NCBI GenBank assembly: GCA_049999805.1
Contig: JBNGIO010006406.1
Coordinates: 161,129 to 225,128, forward strand
Reading direction: 5' to 3'
DNA length: 64,000 nucleotides
Source: Folioceros fuciformis
Lineage: Eukaryota > Anthocerotophyta > Anthocerotopsida > Anthocerotales
This document shows positions 1 through 11,045 of this stretch, in pieces. The notes below the pieces were generated by a model that was not told the origin of the DNA, ran no database searches, and saw only the letters and a program-made list of their open reading frames with translations. The translations under genes were made by a program, and so were the position numbers. Positions within the stretch are counted from its first letter, which is position 1, and every line of letters starts with the position of its first letter.

Positions 1-1205
1 GCAGGAGCGGGAGTGGGAGCGCGAGAGCGAGCGAGAGCCGGAGCAGGAGAAGGGATGCCGCTGCCAGAAGTCGACATTTCGCCCCCGCTCACGACCCGAC
101 TCCAACCCCAATCCCGGCCTGGGCCTCCACCTCCACCTCCACCTCCACCTCCACCTTGGCCCCAGCGTCGCCCAACCCCGGCTGCGTCCGGTGAGGTGGA
201 TGTCGCCACAACGTACCCTTGAGTCCACCACACTCTCCGTCTTTCACCTACTTCAGCCCAATTCGCGCACTCACTCGCCCATGACGGACCCCTTCTTACT
301 TTAATAAACATATATTACACCGTAAATACGACCCACTCGCACCCACGACGACCTTTTTGACTAGGTACAATTCATTCTCTCCTATGAACGTATATATGTA
401 CATGTACTTGGCTTCGTACCCATCCCTCATCCCATCCCTTCCTTCCGTGCTGCTGTCCACACTTCTTCCTCTCGCTCACCTATCTTCTTCACCTATTATT
501 TTAATTACTCTTCCTCTGCTTAACTTGATATATATAATAAAACTAATCTATCATATGATTAGAACCATAGATATATCAAAGATTCGAAAAGAGATGACCT
601 TTATCTAAAAAAACTGGAAAAACACTACATTATTTTTTAATCATTTTAGCATAACTTATGAGGTCCTGCTACAACACTAGCTTACAAAACGATAGTTTGG
701 GTGGATACTCTTTCTATGGGAGAACAGTAGCCAGAGGGAGAATAGGAGCGAGTGGGGCTCTCTTACATATCATGGAGGATTGTTAGGAGGAGCGCTGTTG
801 AAGATCATCTCCGAGGCAAGTACGACAGAAAAACAACTCATGTGAATTTTCGAAGGGTCAGAATTAAAAATGAACATGGACAAGAAAGAGCCGGGCATAC
901 GCGTGATGTAGTGAGGCACGGGAATCCGGTTGTCGCCAGGGTGGGGTCGACGGATGCTTCCAAGGAAGCCCACTTGCACGCTTTCTCACGCGACACATGG
1001 CCTGGACGCCACCCGTGGAACATGTGGGGCACCGGGCACTTAATTCCCAAACGCTGTGGACTGTGGCCCAGGGAGAAAATCTTTCCTGACGCGGAAGGAA
1101 TATACAAAAAGAAAAACAAGCAAAAAATGAACCAAGAAGTGATTAGGGCCGCACCGCGTCAGAAAAATCTCGCCGACGGCCAACGGCGGAAGCCGAAGGA
1201 AGGCG
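1..1205. other. left-edge region without a supported gene
   Basis: The first 220 bases are GC-rich and low in complexity, with a purine run (GAG/GCG) and a run of about five CCACCT hexamers at roughly 126-157. Bases 300-720 are AT-rich. Open frames here, including a plus-strand frame at 752-1267 that runs into the 3' end of the next gene on the other strand, show no domain or exon structure I recognise. I see no supported gene; part of 1000-1205 is probably 3' UTR of the minus-strand choline transporter-like gene. Confidence 0.5.
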
Positions 1206-4200
1206 TTACAGTTGCTGGCGTTGGATGTCGTCCGACAGGAGCTTGTGCTGGTTCAAAGTGTCCATGAGCAGCGGCGGGGCGTGTAGCGCGGTGCCGTTGT
1301 TCTCTTCGCAGTCCTCGCAGAAGGAGAGCAGAATCGTGTCGATGGCCATCTCCACCACTGCGAAGAACATGGCTGCTACGATGTACCCGGTGAGCCAGCA
1401 GAACTGCGACAGCACAAGGCGAGGTTTAGGGTTAAAGTGATCACACAAGGAAAACAACTTGAATCATAATCCTGAAGGGAGCAGGAAAAGTAAGGAAGGA
1501 ATAAGGAAGGAAGGAATGAATGAAGGAATGAAGGAAGGAATGAACGAACGAAGGAATGAATGAAGGAATGAAGGAAGGAATGAACGAATGAATGAAGGAA
1601 TGAATGAAGGAAGGAAAGCGGTCTCACCAGGACGGGGAAGAGAGGGGACGACACTTTACTGCTCCCGGACTTGAACCGATGCTGGTCCAGCATGAGGAAC
1701 GCGAACACGGCTGCAGCAAGGCTCACGGTGATCTTGCCGATGAAGAGCATGACATCGCCGATTACGTTAACAACCCCGACCCGGAGGATGTTGCTAATGA
1801 TCAAGGAGGTGGCCCTGCCAGCAGCACGGCAGAAACCGGTTCCGGTCACGGCGATCTGGGGCCGTCACGACAAGAACGAGTTAGTTAGGGTTTAAACACA
1901 CACGACGTTCGTCATGAACGATGTTGGGGGCGATTGCAATGCCTTACCACAACGTACGCGTTGCGGTTGATGAACTTCACGGTCCACTCGATGCAGCCGA
2001 GACAACACTGGGCGCAGCAGCACAGTATGGAGATGCAGCAACCCCCCGGAGCTGCCTCTAGAGCTTTGAGCTTGGTGCGGATCCATTCCAGGATGAAGCG
2101 GATCATTTCGATTATGGCAACCACAAGAGAACCCAGAGCCATGGACCCCAGGCTGTAACGGAGCACCCGTTTTGCAGACTTCAGTAAGGGGAAGTCGGAG
2201 ATTATCTGCAGTCATTGTGACGCCAGAGATGAGAAGACCACAGAATGTTCAGGAACTGGAAAATCTTGGATTGCTCACAACTGGACGACTTACAGAAATC
2301 TCCCCCCGAGACCAGTAGTAGGCCGCGACTGCTCCAGCTATGGTGGTGAGAGAGCAAGCGATGATGAACTGGACTGTCCAAAAAAAACCGAATATGTGAT
2401 AGAAAATTGCCCATCCTATGTTCTTGGCGTAGTGAATTTCGTATCCGCAACATCCTTCACTGCTGAGAGTCCCCGTGGCCAGGCTGTAGGCCTGGCAGCC
2501 GCCATTGCAATTGTTCTGCCGGACACTTCCAGCACTGAACAGGTACAGAGCACCTATCACCCAGTAAATGCCAAATACAAGAGTTCCGATGAAGGGAATG
2601 ACGGGGTAGATGGTCAGGGTTGGGATAGCTCCAAGAGACTTGGCTGCAACCTGCACACATGCATGTATTCATTTGAGTCACTACGGTAGCGCATTGATGC
2701 TGTTCGTCTGCTGTCTCGTAACTTCACAATCTGCTCACCTTAATGACGGCTATGGCAATAACGAGTCGCCTGATGAGGACGATTGTGATCAAAATTGTTA
2801 GCACAGTGATAATAGTCATTATGACGGCAACAATCTTCAAGTGTTTCTGCTCCTGCACGACAGTGAGTTTGCAGAACAGTTAACGTGAAGTACGATAGAG
2901 CGACGCCCAAAATCTGTCACATGTACAGGCTAGCTACCGTTGAGGAGGCGTCCAGAGGCAGAGCGTCTGCAGCATTACTCCCTATCACTGCAGAAACTGC
3001 ATCATGCCCGATCCATCCAGCTGTACAAAACCAAAATTACAATTTAGTGCCCATGTCATACATAGGACTTCACCCTTTCCCAACTTCAAATGCAGTGAGT
3101 ACATCAGCGACCACCAGATGAAAGAAAGAACAAGGCAGCACCTTTAATGTAGAAGAAGACCGTGACGATAATCATCAGGATGTTGAAGAGAGCAATCGTT
3201 ACCCAAGCCACCAATCCCACAAAGAACCGAATTAAGACCAGCCAAGCCACAGAGAGCAGAAACGGGGCGATCACACCACACACTACCAGCACTGGCCAAG
3301 CGTTGCCCAGGTCTGCGACGTATCTCTGCACCAAGACATGACAAACCAATGCTTAGACATGGAACTCAAGGAACGTAATCAAACGCTTCAACAACGAAGA
3401 AACAAACAGTGATATAAAATGATGATGAGACAGCTGATCTTAGATCGATGGATCTACCTTGGCAACAGCCGTGGAACCAGTCAAAGCCTTGTTCACTGCC
3501 TCAGAAATGAAGTTGCCGGTATTTATTGTGGCACCGCCAAGTACTCTCCATGTCTGGACTGCTGCATCTGACGGACTACTCGATAGCTGGCAGCTCCAAA
3601 ATACTGGTACAAGTTCCCACTGATCAGCAATTGAGTTTCTTTGCCGTAGTCAAGGGCTTGACCCGAGGCAGACGACTACATTCCAATCAGACAGGCTCTT
3701 CAGTTTTCAGGCACAAGATCCGAGAGGGTAACCCAAACAATGAACTTCGCTTACAATTCTTGCTTGAGAACAGCACCGGGTAGCACGGCCCAGTGAGGTT
3801 GAGGGAGGAAGACTGTTGTTCTGGTGTCAGCAAGTTATAGTAGTCATAATTTCTAGCCCGCCACTCTCCCAATGACAAACTACTGATGGACCCTTCTGGA
3901 TAATCACAAATCCAACTCAGGGTCCCATTGCTGGCTGGTGTAGGGCAGCCTCCTAGACAAATGCTTCTTGCATCCACAAGATTGAACGGATTGTCAAAGT
4001 TTCCTGCATCATACACCTGGTTTGGATTCATCCAGTACCGGACCTTGTAATCTTTCAGGTTGGGGTGAGCCTTGCGGTCGCCACAGACATTCCCCTTATA
4101 GTCTAAGCCAAACATCAATCTGGAGAAAAACCAACAAAAAAAAGACAAGACCCATGTCAGCGACGAGCCTTCGGTCACTTCAGCCCAGTAACTCAACCTC

Positions 4201-4431
4201 ACCGAATACCTCTTACCTTCTTGGATCTCCCTTGTTGATTCCATAGCTGCTGTTAATGATCATTCCCACCCAGAAAGCCACAAACACAATCAAAAACAAA
4301 ATGTCTTGACAGCTTCTGTTCTCCTCAATCCTAGACTTCCGTTGTCCACCTGGGTTGACATCTGTGGAGCGGGACGGGCTTGGGATCCCTAATATGGCAC
4401 CTGTAGGTCCAGTTGGTTCGCCTTTCCCCAT
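1206..4431 (-). CDS. choline transporter-like protein (CTL/SLC44 family)
   Basis: This is a membrane transporter-like protein of the CTL/SLC44 family, whose plant member CTL1/CHER1 acts in choline handling, sieve-plate formation and membrane trafficking. I read ten exons: 4431-4217, 4119-3755, 3603-3458, 3325-3142, 3020-2938, 2852-2739, 2650-2294, 2205-1948, 1855-1628 and 1403-1206. They sum to 2148 bases, giving 715 residues, the usual family length. The N-terminus has RSCQDILFLIVFVAFWVGM, a first membrane helix, followed by GLDYKGNVCGD, a family hallmark. A cysteine-rich extracellular loop follows, then a block of helices. The C-terminal part carries VEWTVKFINRNAYV, LIISNILRVGVVNVIGDV and FFAVVEMAIDTILLSFC, all typical of the family. 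Intron 9 holds a GAAT/GAAG simple repeat. The substrate is assumed from the family, not shown by the sequence. Confidence 0.95.
1497..1616. repeat. GAAT/GAAG tetranucleotide-type simple repeat in an intron
   Basis: About 120 bases consist of variants of GAATGAAGGAAG units. The tract lies wholly inside intron 9 of the choline transporter-like gene (intron 1404-1627). On the minus strand it stays open and translates as a Ser/His/Phe-rich run, which is an artefact. Confidence 0.9.
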
Positions 4432-5675
4432 CTCAATTCCGGGAGGACCTCCTGAGCGGATAAGAGCTCACTGGTGCTTCGAATTGTGTGGCTAAAATGC
4501 GTACACCTGTCGATTCAGCTTCTCCGCCCTTCGCACGTTCCCAAACTGACATACCAGGTTCCTCGGGGTTAGCTGCCTACATCAGTAAAAGGCATTGCAC
4601 GTTCGACTTGCGATCACAGCAGATGCTAAGAAATCGTACCGCGGACGCTGGACTTCGCCTTCGGGAGACTAGCTGAGGAAGAACGATTCCCAACGAATTA
4701 TGACCCACACGTCAGCACCGAGCTGAGAAGGAAGAAACAATGTCAGCAAGCCACCGATTCCAAGCCCTGACCTTGCAACACCATCACGAGTGCACTACAT
4801 GCAATGCACATCTCTGGAACATTCATTCTCACCGGATTCAGCTCATTTCCTGCCCTCCGAATGCTCCCACTGCAGCTCCGCGTATAACCGGGAGTTAAAA
4901 GCAGCAGGTGAGTGAAGCCAGGCTCCTGGAAAGTGAGGGTAATACATGAAGTTTCCCGGCCAAGACGACTCCTGCGGACGCCAACGAGCTGGCGCGAGGT
5001 CGGCCCACCCGCGCTCCGAAACACGCACTCTCCACGAGCAGCTTCGAGGAAGGAGAGGCCTGGGTTCGTTCGGCGCTCCAGCTCCCGCCTGGGCGCTGTT
5101 TCGGCCCAACGAAGGCTGCGGGCGGGAGACGGGCGAAGCCCCCCGGCGAAACCCCGTGGCGAAACCCGTGGGTGATACTGCGTAGATATATATGTATAGA
5201 AGTCAAATCGACTCGTGTGATGTGGTTTTTTGATTTTCTACAATTGTTCAAACGCTTTGAGCGCGCGTGAGCGTAGAACGGCACGGGACGGGACAGGACA
5301 GGACAGGACAGAACGGGGCGTGAATGGCGTGACGGGACGGTATGGGAAGCTCGGAGCCCTAAACCCTGAGGGACAGCTTGTGGCAGAGACGATCTCTGGA
5401 GACGTTGCAGTCATGTGATTTGATTTGTGTTCCTCAGATGAGGAGAAACCCCAATCTCAGGTCGGAAATCCGGTAGATTTGAGGACAGATTGTAATTGCG
5501 CTGTTGTTATTCAGGTTTCAGGAGGTGCAGTTGCTTCGGGGGATTGAGAGTCACAGGACCTGCTGAGGAGGAGCTTTTGGCGTCGATGAAAGATTCAAGG
5601 AAATTGGCTAGCCGGGGGTAGGGGCTGTGGGGTTTTCGTTGTGGAAACGGGTCGAGCATCCTCGAGAGGTGCGTT
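4432..5675. promoter_or_regulatory. divergent intergenic region between CTL and SpoU methylase genes
   Basis: These 1.24 kb separate two genes transcribed away from each other, so both promoters and 5' UTRs must lie here. A short GGACA/GGGAC direct repeat is visible at about 5281-5320. Open frames at 4743-5284 on both strands overlap each other and show no recognisable domain, so I do not call a gene. No clear TATA box stands out. Confidence 0.5.
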
Positions 5676-6638
5676 ATGGAAGACGGAGATGCAAGGGAGG
5701 ACCCCGCATGCAGCAGGCCTCAGTGCTACGTGGTGGTGTATAACGTTGCAAAGCGGCATAACATAGGAACGTTGGCACGCAGCGCCACAGCTTTTGGGGT
5801 GACTGAAATTATTCTGGTGGGGAAGAAGGACTACAATGCTTTCGGCAGCCATGGAGCCACGGTGCACATGGGGTTCCGGCACTTCCATACCTTTCGACTT
5901 GGCGGACTCTTCTTGAAGGTTGGTGGCGCAAGCATACGTGGCTGGGACTGTGTAGTGTTTGGGTGCAGGTGGGTTTACCCGAGGTACTGTGTGGGATTGA
6001 TGTATGATTCAGGAGCAGGAGTGCGACATATGCGGAGTGGAGATCGCTGACGGTGCTCTTGCGGTACAATCCCACCCTTTCAAGCGCAACACTGCGTTTG
6101 TGCTCGGCAACGAGGTGTGTCATTGGTGCTCGAGTTCCCTTCCTTGCTGTTATTTCGCAATTTGCCTTTTACTTGGATAGGATTCATGTGCAGTGTGACT
6201 GTATATTACGTGCTTTTTGCAGGGGAGCGGGCTGTCCTCCAAAGAGAAGGAAGTGTGTGACTTTTTTGTCTATATCCCACAGTATGGTTCCGGCACGGCA
6301 TCCCTCAATGTCACTGTAGCGGCATCAATCGTGTTGCACCATTTTGGAGGTACGTCTATTATGCTGGAGAGGCATAGGGCATGACGGAACTGCTTGATCT
6401 TGCCGGTCTGAGGTCAGATGTTTGCTGTTGGTTCTCAGTGTGGGCGGGGTTTCGTGAGCGCCAACGAGAGGGCCAGAAATTCGTGGTCGCTGACAGACCG
6501 GGTACGCGCGAGGCGCGGACCATCTGCTCAGAATCACGTGAGCTGGTGGCAGAGAGACGACGCCAAAAGCTTGGAGATTATTCGGACGAATGGCTGTGTT
6601 GTGGGCCTGCTGTCCATGTTCTGGGCAGTGAGACATAG
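5676..6638 (+). CDS. SpoU/TrmH-family tRNA/rRNA ribose methyltransferase
   Basis: This is a SPOUT-fold RNA 2'-O-ribose methyltransferase of the SpoU (TrmH) family, using S-adenosylmethionine. Four exons (5676-5918, 6013-6114, 6223-6349, 6439-6638) sum to 672 bases and 223 residues. Motif 1 is NIGTLARSATAFGV near residue 25, with the conserved Asn and Arg. Motif 2 is FVLGNEGSGLS near residue 110. Motif 3 is the knot segment GTASLNVTVAASIVLHHF near residue 145. The C-terminal VWAGFRERQREGQKFVVA matches plant orthologues such as the Arabidopsis SpoU family protein. There is no clear transit peptide, so cytosol or nucleus is likely. The exact RNA target is unknown. The next gene begins 219 bases downstream on the same strand. 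Confidence 0.95.
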
Positions 6639-6857
6639 CTGGCAATGTAACTTTATGGTTTATGCATTGGAAAATATGCATTGAAAACACAGGGGAAAAG
6701 GATTCTTTCTCCGAAAGAAGGGTAGTACCGTTGGTAAAGACGTGAGCTTGTATCAGGATTCCAGCTTCGGATAAGGGGGGATGTATCGGGCTCTGGTGTC
6801 CGTCATCTGTGAAGGCTGCCTAAATAGGCACTCGGGCAGCTCGTCACACAAGGCAGC

Positions 6858-8077
6858 ATGGTGGGCTTCGAGAGGCCCGTCTTCGTGCTCTTCGGCTCCT
6901 CGCTTGTGCAATACAGCTACAGAAAACTAGGCTGGGCCTCTGTTCTCAACGACCTGTATTCTCGCAAGGTTGAAATCTGCAGTTATGCTTGAATTGAGTG
7001 GATTTCTCTTGCGCGAATGACTTGAGCTGGTGTCGAAGTTGCACGCAGGCGGATTTTCTGCTCAGAGGATATTCTGGATGGAATTCCCGGCAGGCTCTGG
7101 CTGTGCTGGATCGGGTTTTCCCAAAGGTGAGTGGTTCTGGAAGTCAATCGTAGTTCCAACCCAGTTCGTGAGCCTGACAGCGGACAATCCATGTATCTCG
7201 ACAGTTATTGTCTACCTTGTTCGTTGCAGGAGTCTGGCGTTCAACCTGCATTGGTGATCATTTTGCTGGGTGGCAACGACTCGGCTTTGCCCACCAAAGA
7301 CATTAATTGCCCGCACGTTCCACTTGCCGAATACAAGGAGAACATGAGAAAGATCACAGCTCACATCAAGGTAGCCTGGCACACCAATTTGCGATCAATT
7401 TGTGACACGTAAAGCTCTGTGTGACAGTACTGGTGTCAGACTAAAAGACGCGTCCCGATTTGAATGATGTGGATTATCCAGGGCCTATCTGACACCACCC
7501 GTGTGATACTGATCGCCTGCGCTCCAGTGAATGTGGCTCTGATGGACTCGCATCGAAGGTTACGACGGTCCCTTACAAGCCCTCCCTCAGGCTCTGCTTC
7601 GATTCATCTGACTTCGGACATCTGCTTACGAGAGGTTCAATATTGGTCTTCCCGTGCAGGCAGCTGCTCGCAGACAGTGTGTGGGCGATTCCACCGCCCG
7701 AGAAGTCCTTGGAGGGCACCAAAGCTTACGCGGAGGCTTGCAAGGAAATAGCAGCGGAGTTTCCTGACGTCGGAATCGTGGACCTTCACACCGCGATACA
7801 GCGAAAGCACAATTGGGAGAACACGTGCATAGTGAGGTGAGACAGAGTGCTGGCGCCGGGCATCGCCTGTTTCCAAGGCCTTCCAACCTGACTGAGCGGC
7901 GCCCATGTTTATTGCAGCGACGGCGTGCACCTGAGCGATGAGGGGAGCGCTGTTGTGGTGGAGGAAGTGCTCAAAATTCTCAAGAACGCTGATTGGGTAC
8001 CCTCTCTGAACCGGAGACACATGCCTTCTCAATTTCCACACTTGAGTCCTCTGGATCCAGTCTTGGAAGGCGTGTGA
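6858..8077 (+). CDS. GDSL-type esterase (CPRD49 / isoamyl acetate-hydrolysing esterase IAH1-like)
   Basis: This is an SGNH/GDSL hydrolase of the small CPRD49/IAH1 branch, which hydrolyses small esters. Six exons (6858-6968, 7049-7126, 7230-7370, 7482-7558, 7660-7836, 7918-8077) give 744 bases and 247 residues. Block I is FVLFGSSLVQ with the nucleophile Ser; GSSL replaces the textbook GDSL, as in other members of this branch. Glycine block II is RGYSGWNSRQAL, block III is LLGGNDS with the oxyanion Asn, and block V is SDGVHLSD with the Asp-His pair. All catalytic residues are present. There is no signal peptide, so it is probably cytosolic, unlike the secreted plant GDSL lipases. Length fits the family. 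The physiological ester is unknown. Confidence 0.95.
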
Positions 8078-8697
8078 CCCTCACCCCTGGCTTCCAAGTC
8101 ACGAAAACGGTAATCCCCGAGTGCCGGGTGCTGAGTGCTGCTTGCTTCCGCCTTCGTTGGTGTGATGTCTCTTTAGAATAGGCGACCATTTATCGTACCA
8201 TAAACCCGCGGCGATTGGACGGCCCGCTCTCGCTATGTACACATGTACTTAGGCACTGTAATTCACTGATCGTTGAATTACTGACCCACATACGACAAGA
8301 AAATGACAAGGCTCGATAGAAGAAACGCAATACATAATGTATCATTTTATTTTTGTTCGGATTTGAGTTCATGGTATTTGCATTTCATCCAGTTGAATTG
8401 GATGTTCCAATCCTATTTTGTTTTATTCTATTTATTACAATTTTTTATGGGTTAAGGGAATTGAGTTTACATGACATATCTTTTATCACCATTATATCTA
8501 TAAATTTATGATAATAAATTTGGACTGAAGCTCTCGATATTTGGATCTTAGTTTTCGAGTTAAGCTCTCGATGTTTGGATCTTAGTTTCGAGTTAAACTG
8601 CTCATTCGATGCTATATGTGTGTAGCCTGGTGACACAATACTTAGCTATCTTTTGGTGTTGTCAAGTTTCCATATTCCTCCCTTTAGCTTGCCGATT
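8078..8697. promoter_or_regulatory. intergenic region with duplicated upstream element and TATA-like box
   Basis: The first part holds the 3' UTR of the GDSL esterase, followed by AT-rich sequence. At 8528-8594 a unit of about 34 bases beginning AAGCTCTCGAT is present twice in direct tandem. A TATA-like stretch (TATATG at 8613) lies 85 bases before the start codon of the next gene. The downstream tandem copy has TATATATG at 10126, 84 bases before its own ATG, so this spacing is conserved between the two paralogues. Confidence 0.5.
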
Positions 8698-9570
8698 ATG
8701 GCTAGCTGTACTCTCCTCTTAGTGTTTATTGCTTTGGCAATGGGCGCCATGGAGGTGCATGGCAAGAATTTTGTTGTTGAGCTCCAAGCACATGTGGGCC
8801 CTGGTAATGTTCGTTCCATGAATATTTCAACTTAACTTCTAGTGTCTAGAGTGTGTATCAAGCTACTATGTGTTAGTTGCTGTTGATTTTCGGTGAAAGC
8901 GTATGAAATGATCTATTATTTCTTCTTTTAAAGAGAGTGAGTTTAAAATGCTAGACATAGATTTAACATAATATTTATATTCTCTCTAACAACATTTGTT
9001 GTACATGTATTAGAAGTGAGTGCTCATGCATTTCTTCGTGGAGGACACGATACAACGTCGAGGCACATTGAGTCAAATGTGTTATACTCTGCCAGCAATT
9101 CAGCATTTCATCTTCTTCCAAGTATGTCCAGTTGATTGCATACCTCAAATGTTGCACAACATTCGTCTTGAAGCTCAATTGAGATAGCTATACATGTGTG
9201 GGATCCATAACGTCTTGTTTATTTACACGGAATTCATGCAGGCAATAGTTGCTTCTTTAACAACAAGAAAAATGTGTCAGTGGACCCAATTGGACAAATT
9301 ACAAGTGGAGTGTGGGCGGTAGCAAGTAATGACATATGGAACAATGGAAACAATTGCGATGTGGTATTTTCTATGTGTAGTGCTGATCCAAGTACAATAA
9401 CGTGCAGCAAACCTTCTGTTGACATCCCGATAGCAGATCTATTGGTTGTGCCGAGTCCTGGCATTCCTAGTCAAGGTGAGGGAGTTGTGTTATCGCAAGA
9501 GGCATGGCAACTTGTGTTTGGAGATTCTGATTTTAATAATTCTCCGAGGTCAATATATGTTCAACAATGA
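8698..9570 (+). CDS. secreted double-psi beta-barrel protein, EG45/plant natriuretic peptide-like (copy 1)
   Basis: A small secreted protein of 180 residues from three exons (8698-8803, 9014-9121, 9242-9570). Residues 1-22 are a hydrophobic signal peptide ending near VHG. The mature part resembles the expansin-like, EG45/plant natriuretic peptide domain. It has DIWNNGNNCD, which matches the SDALWNNGAACG type of motif; three further Cys; DIPIADLLV in the place of the T-V-x-I-V-D strand; and GVVLSQEAWQLVFG in the place of the LSQEAF helix. The family acts in the apoplast in water/ion homeostasis or wall-related roles. Typical members keep six paired cysteines; here the strand that usually reads VDYC has lost its Cys. 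Family assignment is by motif pattern only, so a distinct DPBB subfamily is possible. A tandem paralogue follows. Confidence 0.7.
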
Positions 9571-10209
9571 TTTTAAGCTAGTAGAAGAGCCAACTTTTAT
9601 GCATTTGCTTATAGTCGGCTTCTGCGACATTGGGTTTAGGATCTTACAAGTGTATTAGACAAGGTCATTGTTTTGACAAATTATTCAATTACACTCCTTC
9701 TCCCATTTTTTTGTCACAAATTGCCAACACTCTCAAAATTCTCCTCTTATCTAGTGCATAAAAGTTCTACACCTTCTCATGCACATTCAGCCCATGCTAC
9801 GCTGTGATACCATGTGGGTGACAGGCTTGTTTGGTGTGTACCTTGTAATGTAATGCTTCTTGCTCGACTTTAAGCTGTAGTAAGACACATTGAACTAATG
9901 AAGCACCCGAAGATGATAACACCAAAGAAAATTTTGCGAAGAGAAAAACAAAAAATGCATTAGTGAGCGGCATTATGTTTGTATCTTGCAGTTTTTTTTA
10001 ATGATCTACCGTGTTTGTTCTTATAATTATATACAAGGGTGGAAGGAATGAGGTTCATGTTATATCCTCTTGATCTCTGTCGAAGGGGGTACCTAGATTG
10101 GCGAGGTAAGTCCATCATTTTGTGCTATATATGTGTGCCTAGGTCCCATGCTATTCATCAACTTTTGGAACTTGGGTTCGTCTTGCTTGTTTGGAACTTG
10201 AGTTCAAAG
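9571..10209. other. intergenic spacer between tandem barrel genes
   Basis: Mostly AT-rich, containing the 3' UTR of copy 1 and the promoter of copy 2. A TATATATG element at 10126 sits 84 bases before the ATG of copy 2. An in-frame upstream ATG at 10039 exists, but the paralogue and the signal peptide support the start at 10210. Confidence 0.5.
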
Positions 10210-11045
10210 ATGGCTAGCCATGGTATGCTCCTAGTGTTTCTTGCTTTGGCAATGATGGGTGGCTTCATAGTGGATGGCAAGAGTTTTGTTGAGCTCCAAG
10301 CACATTCGAGCACCAACAATCATGTTCATTCACGTATGCAATACACTTTGCCTGATGTACTAGCTTTCAACTCTTTTATTTGCGGTTTCACTTCTTGCAC
10401 AAGTTCAACTATGCCTTATTGTTGTTTTGACAATGGTTTTGTACCAGGTGTGAGTGGCTATTCACCTCTTCGTGGAGGACATGCTACAACAGCAAAGCAT
10501 ATTGAATCAAATACTCTATATACTGGCAGCAACACGGCCTTCCACACTCTCTTAAGTATACCTCCTTCATTGTAGACCTCCAGTGTTGTATGATCATTTT
10601 CTTGGACCATAGTTTTGTTTTATGACATAGATCTATGAAACGGATATGCTCGTGCAAATTAGGTTGTAGGTTTTGACAAGTGGAGACTAAGTTGATGTAT
10701 GTGGAATGGAATGCAGGTGCTAGTTGTTTCACCCACAATCGGCATAATGTACCTGTCGATCCCTCTGGAAAAATAACAAGTGGAGTTTGGGCCTTGGGAG
10801 ATAATTCCTTGTGGAATAGTGGAATGAATTGTGATGTGACCTTTGCTATGTGCAGTCCAAATATTGACAGCATCACATGTAATAGAGCACCAATTGATGT
10901 TCCTATTGCAGATCTTTTAGTTGTAGGAGACATTGGCATTCCTTTCCAAGGAGAAGGAGTAGTGCTTTCGCAAGATGCATGGCAAGCTGTGTTTGGCGAT
11001 TCTGACTACAATAATTCACCTAGATCCTTGTATATCCAGATATAG
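10210..11045 (+). CDS. secreted double-psi beta-barrel protein, EG45/plant natriuretic peptide-like (copy 2)
   Basis: Tandem paralogue of the preceding gene: three exons (10210-10333, 10448-10555, 10717-11045), 186 residues. Exons 2 and 3 have exactly the same lengths as in copy 1 (108 and 329 bases) and the same phases. The signal peptide is MASHGMLLVFLALAMMGG and onward. The mature domain has SLWNSGMNCD, GVVLSQDAWQAVFGD and a C-terminal NNSPRSLYIQ. The start at 10210 is chosen because copy 1 starts with the same MAS and the same spacing to TATA. Intron 1 (10334-10447) is 114 bases, a multiple of three, without stops in frame; retention would add 38 residues including several Cys. It is T-rich and ends in a good acceptor, so I read it as an intron. 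Function as for copy 1. Confidence 0.7.

Noticed and set aside
752-1267. Plus-strand open frame of 171 codons
   Set aside because: It overlaps the last exon of the choline transporter-like gene on the other strand, has no recognisable motif and unusual composition.
1376-1849. Continuous minus-strand frame joining CTL exon 9 with a Ser/His/Phe repeat
   Set aside because: The repeat part is intron 9; a good donor at 1627 and a good acceptor at 1403 give the family-typical protein.
10039-10209. Longer N-terminus for barrel gene 2 from an upstream in-frame ATG
   Set aside because: It would bury the signal peptide, lies before and across the TATA element and has no counterpart in copy 1.
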